From contig NZ_JQBH01000001.1 of the NCBI RefSeq assembly GCF_001438695.1, positions 65,248-129,247 of the forward strand: DNA of 64,000 nt, given 5' to 3'. Source of the stretch: Fructobacillus fructosus KCTC 3544 (lineage in GTDB: Bacteria; Bacillota; Bacilli; Lactobacillales; Lactobacillaceae). The notes below the pieces were generated by a model. The model saw only the letters and a list, made by a program, of their open reading frames with translations, did no database searches and was not told the origin of the DNA. Shown in pieces: positions 63,568 to 64,000 of this stretch. Made by a program: the position numbers and the translations under genes. Every line of letters starts with the position of its first letter. Position 1 is the first letter of the stretch.

Positions 63568-64000
63568 TTACTCTTCCGCCAACTCTGTTTTAATATCGTC
63601 GAGCAAATCACGCTCTTCCTTGGTTAATTGGCGATTTTCGAGCAAATCTGGTCGGCGTAAGTACGTCTTTTTCAAAGATTCCTTTAAACGCCAGTCCGCA
63701 ATCTTCTGATGATTACCAGAAATCAAAACATCAGGCACCCGCATCCCACGAAAATCGGCCGGACGAGTATATTGTGGATATTCCAAGAGACCATCTTGGA
63801 AAGAATCGCCACTGGCTGATTCACGATTGCCCAGAACATCGGGCAAGAAGCGAACCGTGGCATCAATCATTACCATGGCGCCCAGTTCGCCACCAGTCAA
63901 GACATAGTCGCCCAACGACAGTTCCTCATCCACAAGTGTTTTAATCCGCTCATCATAGCCTTCATAATGGCCACAGATAAAAGTCAAGTGATCATGCTTA
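63568..64000 (-). CDS. trmD: tRNA (guanine(37)-N1)-methyltransferase TrmD, C-terminal part
   Basis: SPOUT enzyme making m1G37, which prevents +1 frameshifting; essential. The frame is open across the right window edge, so the N-terminus is missing. Visible: [33 protein letters not shown] (SAM knot, 20 shown), [17 protein letters not shown] and the C-terminal helical domain ([20 protein letters not shown]). The stop is at 63568-63570. Next to rnz on the same strand. Confidence 0.95.
   Translation of the reverse strand, partial: KHDHLTFICGHYEGYDERIKTLVDEELSLGDYVLTGGELGAMVMIDATVRFLPDVLGNRESASGDSFQDGLLEYPQYTRPADFRGMRVPDVLISGNHQKIADWRLKESLKKTYLRRPDLLENRQLTKEERDLLDDIKTELAEE

Overview
The window looks like a chromosomal stretch of a lactic acid bacterium of the Leuconostoc/Weissella/Fructobacillus group (order Lactobacillales). 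Evidence: a type B RNase P RNA next to gpsB-ypsA-recU; a citI-citMCDEF-citXG citrate locus of the layout known from Weissella and Leuconostoc; a T-box thrS; a lactonase-type 6-phosphogluconolactonase that suits heterofermenters; accessory Sec (Asp) proteins; strong AAGGAGG ribosome sites and TTG/GTG starts. The moderate GC and small intergenic gaps fit Fructobacillus or Weissella, but the genus cannot be fixed from this sequence alone. There is no prophage, insertion sequence, CRISPR array or rRNA.

Layout. 1-10.5 kb is housekeeping: trmL (cut by the window edge), pgl, an amino-acid ABC binding protein/permease fusion, rnpB, gpsB, ypsA, recU, ilvE, queT with a structured leader, and the dnaG-rpoD operon. 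10.5-22.4 kb is the citrate island: a plus-strand small-RNA candidate carrying two copies of the 16S anti-Shine-Dalgarno sequence, two paralogous 2-hydroxycarboxylate transporters, an alpha/beta hydrolase, a citX-citG fusion, citFEDC, the CitM oxaloacetate decarboxylase, and the divergent activator gene citI. Citrate enters through a 2HCT carrier, citrate lyase (CitDEF, charged by CitC and CitXG) cuts it to acetate and oxaloacetate, and CitM decarboxylates oxaloacetate to pyruvate.

22.4-36.5 kb holds brnQ, redox and hydrolase genes, a degenerate PRPP synthetase paralogue, the map-rsmF-DUF1831-phosphatase-recD2 run, dacA, upp and tRNA-Arg(CCU). 36.5-49.5 kb holds an ECF S component, fructosamine kinase preceded by a 28-codon leader ORF and a terminator hairpin, the NAD salvage pair NAMPT-PnuC with a structured leader, DedA, an amino-acid permease, T-box/thrS, a 38-codon gene, flavodoxin, yebC, a PAP2 phosphatase, tRNA-Leu(CAG) and a TSUP exporter.

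49.5-57.7 kb is a compact glycosylation/accessory-secretion operon read as (ung-pta-)gtfA-gtfB-asp1-asp2-asp3. It lacks secA2, secY2 and the serine-rich adhesin; its GtfB is about half the normal length and its Asp3 carries a long basic tail. 57.7-64 kb returns to housekeeping: a methyltransferase-like gene, cls, apt, recJ, rnz and the 3' part of trmD.

The most unusual items are the anti-SD small RNA at about 10680-10826, the reduced accessory Sec operon, the leader ORF before fructosamine kinase, and the PRPP synthetase paralogue lacking catalytic motifs.
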